A stretch of 14,668 nt of DNA from an uncultured Sulfurovum sp. (GTDB lineage Bacteria > Campylobacterota > Campylobacteria > Campylobacterales > Sulfurovaceae), in NCBI GenBank assembly GCA_947313765.1, contig CAMZNQ010000142.1, forward strand, positions 1 to 14,668. Reading direction: 5' to 3'. Shown here one piece after another: positions 14,085 to 14,668 of this stretch. The notes under the pieces were generated by a model that saw only the letters and a list, made by a program, of their open reading frames with translations, was not told the DNA's origin and did no database searches. A program made the position numbers and the translations under genes. Each line of letters opens with the position of its first letter. Within the stretch, counting starts at the first letter, position 1.

Positions 14085-14112
14085 AAAATTCAAAAGATTA
14101 AAGGGGAAACCT

Positions 14113-14445
14113 ATGGCAGTAATGAAAGCTCCTGAGAATACTCCAGTATGGGTAGATACAGCAAGATGTAAAGCTTGTGATATATGTGTTGATGCATGTC
14201 CAGCTGGGGTTCTTTCAATGCAACAAGAACCGACTTCAACATTAGGTGCGATGATTAGTGTAATTGCTCCTGATTCATGTATCGGATGTAATGAGTGTGA
14301 ACTCACATGTCCAGATTTTGCTATCTATGTAGCAGATAAAAAAGAGTTTAAATTTGCAAAACTCTCAAAAAATGCAAAAGCAAGACAAGAGGCAATTGCC
14401 AATAATGGCTTTAGATTGCCAACAGATTATAAGGAGGCTAACTAA
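14113..14445 (+). CDS. korD: 2-oxoglutarate:ferredoxin oxidoreductase, ferredoxin-like delta subunit
   Basis: A 110-residue ferredoxin-type subunit that passes electrons to and from the thiamine-dependent catalytic subunits. It carries two complete [4Fe-4S] motifs: CKACDICVDACP (C19, C22, C25, C29) and CIGCNECELTCP (C56, C59, C62, C66). The C-terminal 40 residues are charged and lack cysteines. The start is supported by AAAGGGG before the ATG at 14113. Its stop overlaps the next start (TAATG), so it is coupled to korA. A delta subunit placed first, ahead of alpha, is the order I expect for the four-subunit OGOR of Campylobacterota. With sucCD next door it supports reductive carboxylation of succinyl-CoA to 2-oxoglutarate. 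A delta subunit of a related 2-oxoacid oxidoreductase is the alternative; the neighbours favour kor. Confidence 0.9.
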   Translation: MAVMKAPENTPVWVDTARCKACDICVDACPAGVLSMQQEPTSTLGAMISVIAPDSCIGCNECELTCPDFAIYVADKKEFKFAKLSKNAKARQEAIANNGFRLPTDYKEAN

Positions 14446-14668
14446 TGTCAACAAGAGAAGTAATTTCAAGTGGTAACGACTTAGCAGCAAGAGCAGCAGT
14501 AGATGCAGGATGTATGTTTTTTGGAGGGTATCCACTAACTCCATCTAGTGAAGTTATGCATACTATTTCTGATCTTTTACCAAAAATTGGTGGGACAGCA
14601 ATTCAGATGGAAGATGAGATTGCAGGTGTTGCAGCAGCAATTGGAGCAGGTATGGCAGGTGTAAGAAC
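14445..14668 (+). CDS. korA: 2-oxoglutarate:ferredoxin oxidoreductase alpha subunit (N-terminal part only)
   Basis: Open from the ATG at 14445 to the window edge: 74 full codons. The N-terminus reads MSTREVISSGNDLAARAAVDAG, then FFGGYPLTPSSEVMHTI and IQMEDEIAGVAAAIGAGMAG. These are the signatures of the pyrimidine-binding (alpha) domain of 2-oxoacid:ferredoxin oxidoreductases, YP(I/L)TPSSE and the E-D-E-x-A-x-x-A stretch. A strong AAGGAGG site lies 7 bases upstream, inside the end of korD, and the start overlaps the korD stop by one base. The beta and gamma subunit genes should follow outside the window. Confidence 0.9.
   Translation, partial: MSTREVISSGNDLAARAAVDAGCMFFGGYPLTPSSEVMHTISDLLPKIGGTAIQMEDEIAGVAAAIGAGMAGVR

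Larger units (their letters stand above)
13781..14112. other. Spacer between sucD and korD
   Basis: AT-rich spacer with no supported gene. It holds a weak stem at 13811-13838, an operator-like palindrome at 13983-13997, an extended -10 promoter at 14048-14056 and a hairpin at 14062-14084. The stretch 13840-13975 shows nothing I recognise; a 7-codon frame at 13894 has no ribosome-binding site. Confidence 0.55.

Noticed and set aside
14079..14306. Minus-strand 75-codon frame
   Set aside because: Antisense to korD; no independent evidence.
1..14668. tRNA, rRNA, CRISPR array, insertion sequence or transposase
   Set aside because: Nothing with the needed structure, repeats or protein motifs was found on either strand.

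Overview
The window comes from the chromosome of a sulfur-oxidising Campylobacterota bacterium (Sulfurovum/Sulfurimonas-like). The DNA is AT-rich. It carries the thiosulfate-oxidation cluster in the order typical of that phylum (soxX-soxY-soxZ-soxA-soxB), with a SoxA that has a single c-type haem motif. It also carries sucC-sucD followed by the first genes of a 2-oxoglutarate:ferredoxin oxidoreductase (korD, korA). Succinyl-CoA synthetase plus OGOR is the pair expected for reductive TCA carbon fixation. The histidine kinase has the HQWRQPL-type H-box common in this phylum. The assignment rests on protein families and gene order read by eye; no database was searched.

Left part, minus strand (1-5192). 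A phosphate-selective-porin-like outer membrane protein is cut by the window edge (1-981). Upstream of it lies the compact operon soxX (start 5128), soxY (start 4560), soxZ, soxA, soxB (end 1101). SoxX and SoxA are periplasmic cytochromes c that couple thiosulfate to the cysteine of SoxYZ, and SoxB hydrolyses off sulfate. No soxCD is in view. The soxX promoter has an extended -10 preceded by a perfect 11-bp tandem repeat.

Middle (5193-5689) is a gene-free stretch with a divergent palindromic (REP-like) element and a hairpin that overlaps a second soxX-like ribosome-binding site and start.

Plus-strand envelope block (5690-11482). A secreted FecR-domain protein, an OmpA-type peptidoglycan-binding lipoprotein and a CHASE2 sensor histidine kinase are packed with 0-3 bp between them. 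They are followed by an MltB-type lytic transglycosylase and two tandem NlpC/P60 endopeptidase-like proteins. I read this as a possible envelope-sensing and wall-remodelling region. No response regulator is encoded nearby. The NlpC/P60 promoter carries the same 11-bp-spaced TTACAC repeat as the soxX promoter, which is the most interesting regulatory signal in the window.

Right part, plus strand (11513-14668). A rho-independent terminator closes the envelope block. Then come sucC (TTG start) and sucD with their own promoter and terminator. A 368-bp spacer follows, with an operator-like palindrome, an extended -10 promoter and a 5'-UTR hairpin. Last are korD and the first 74 codons of korA, which runs off the window.
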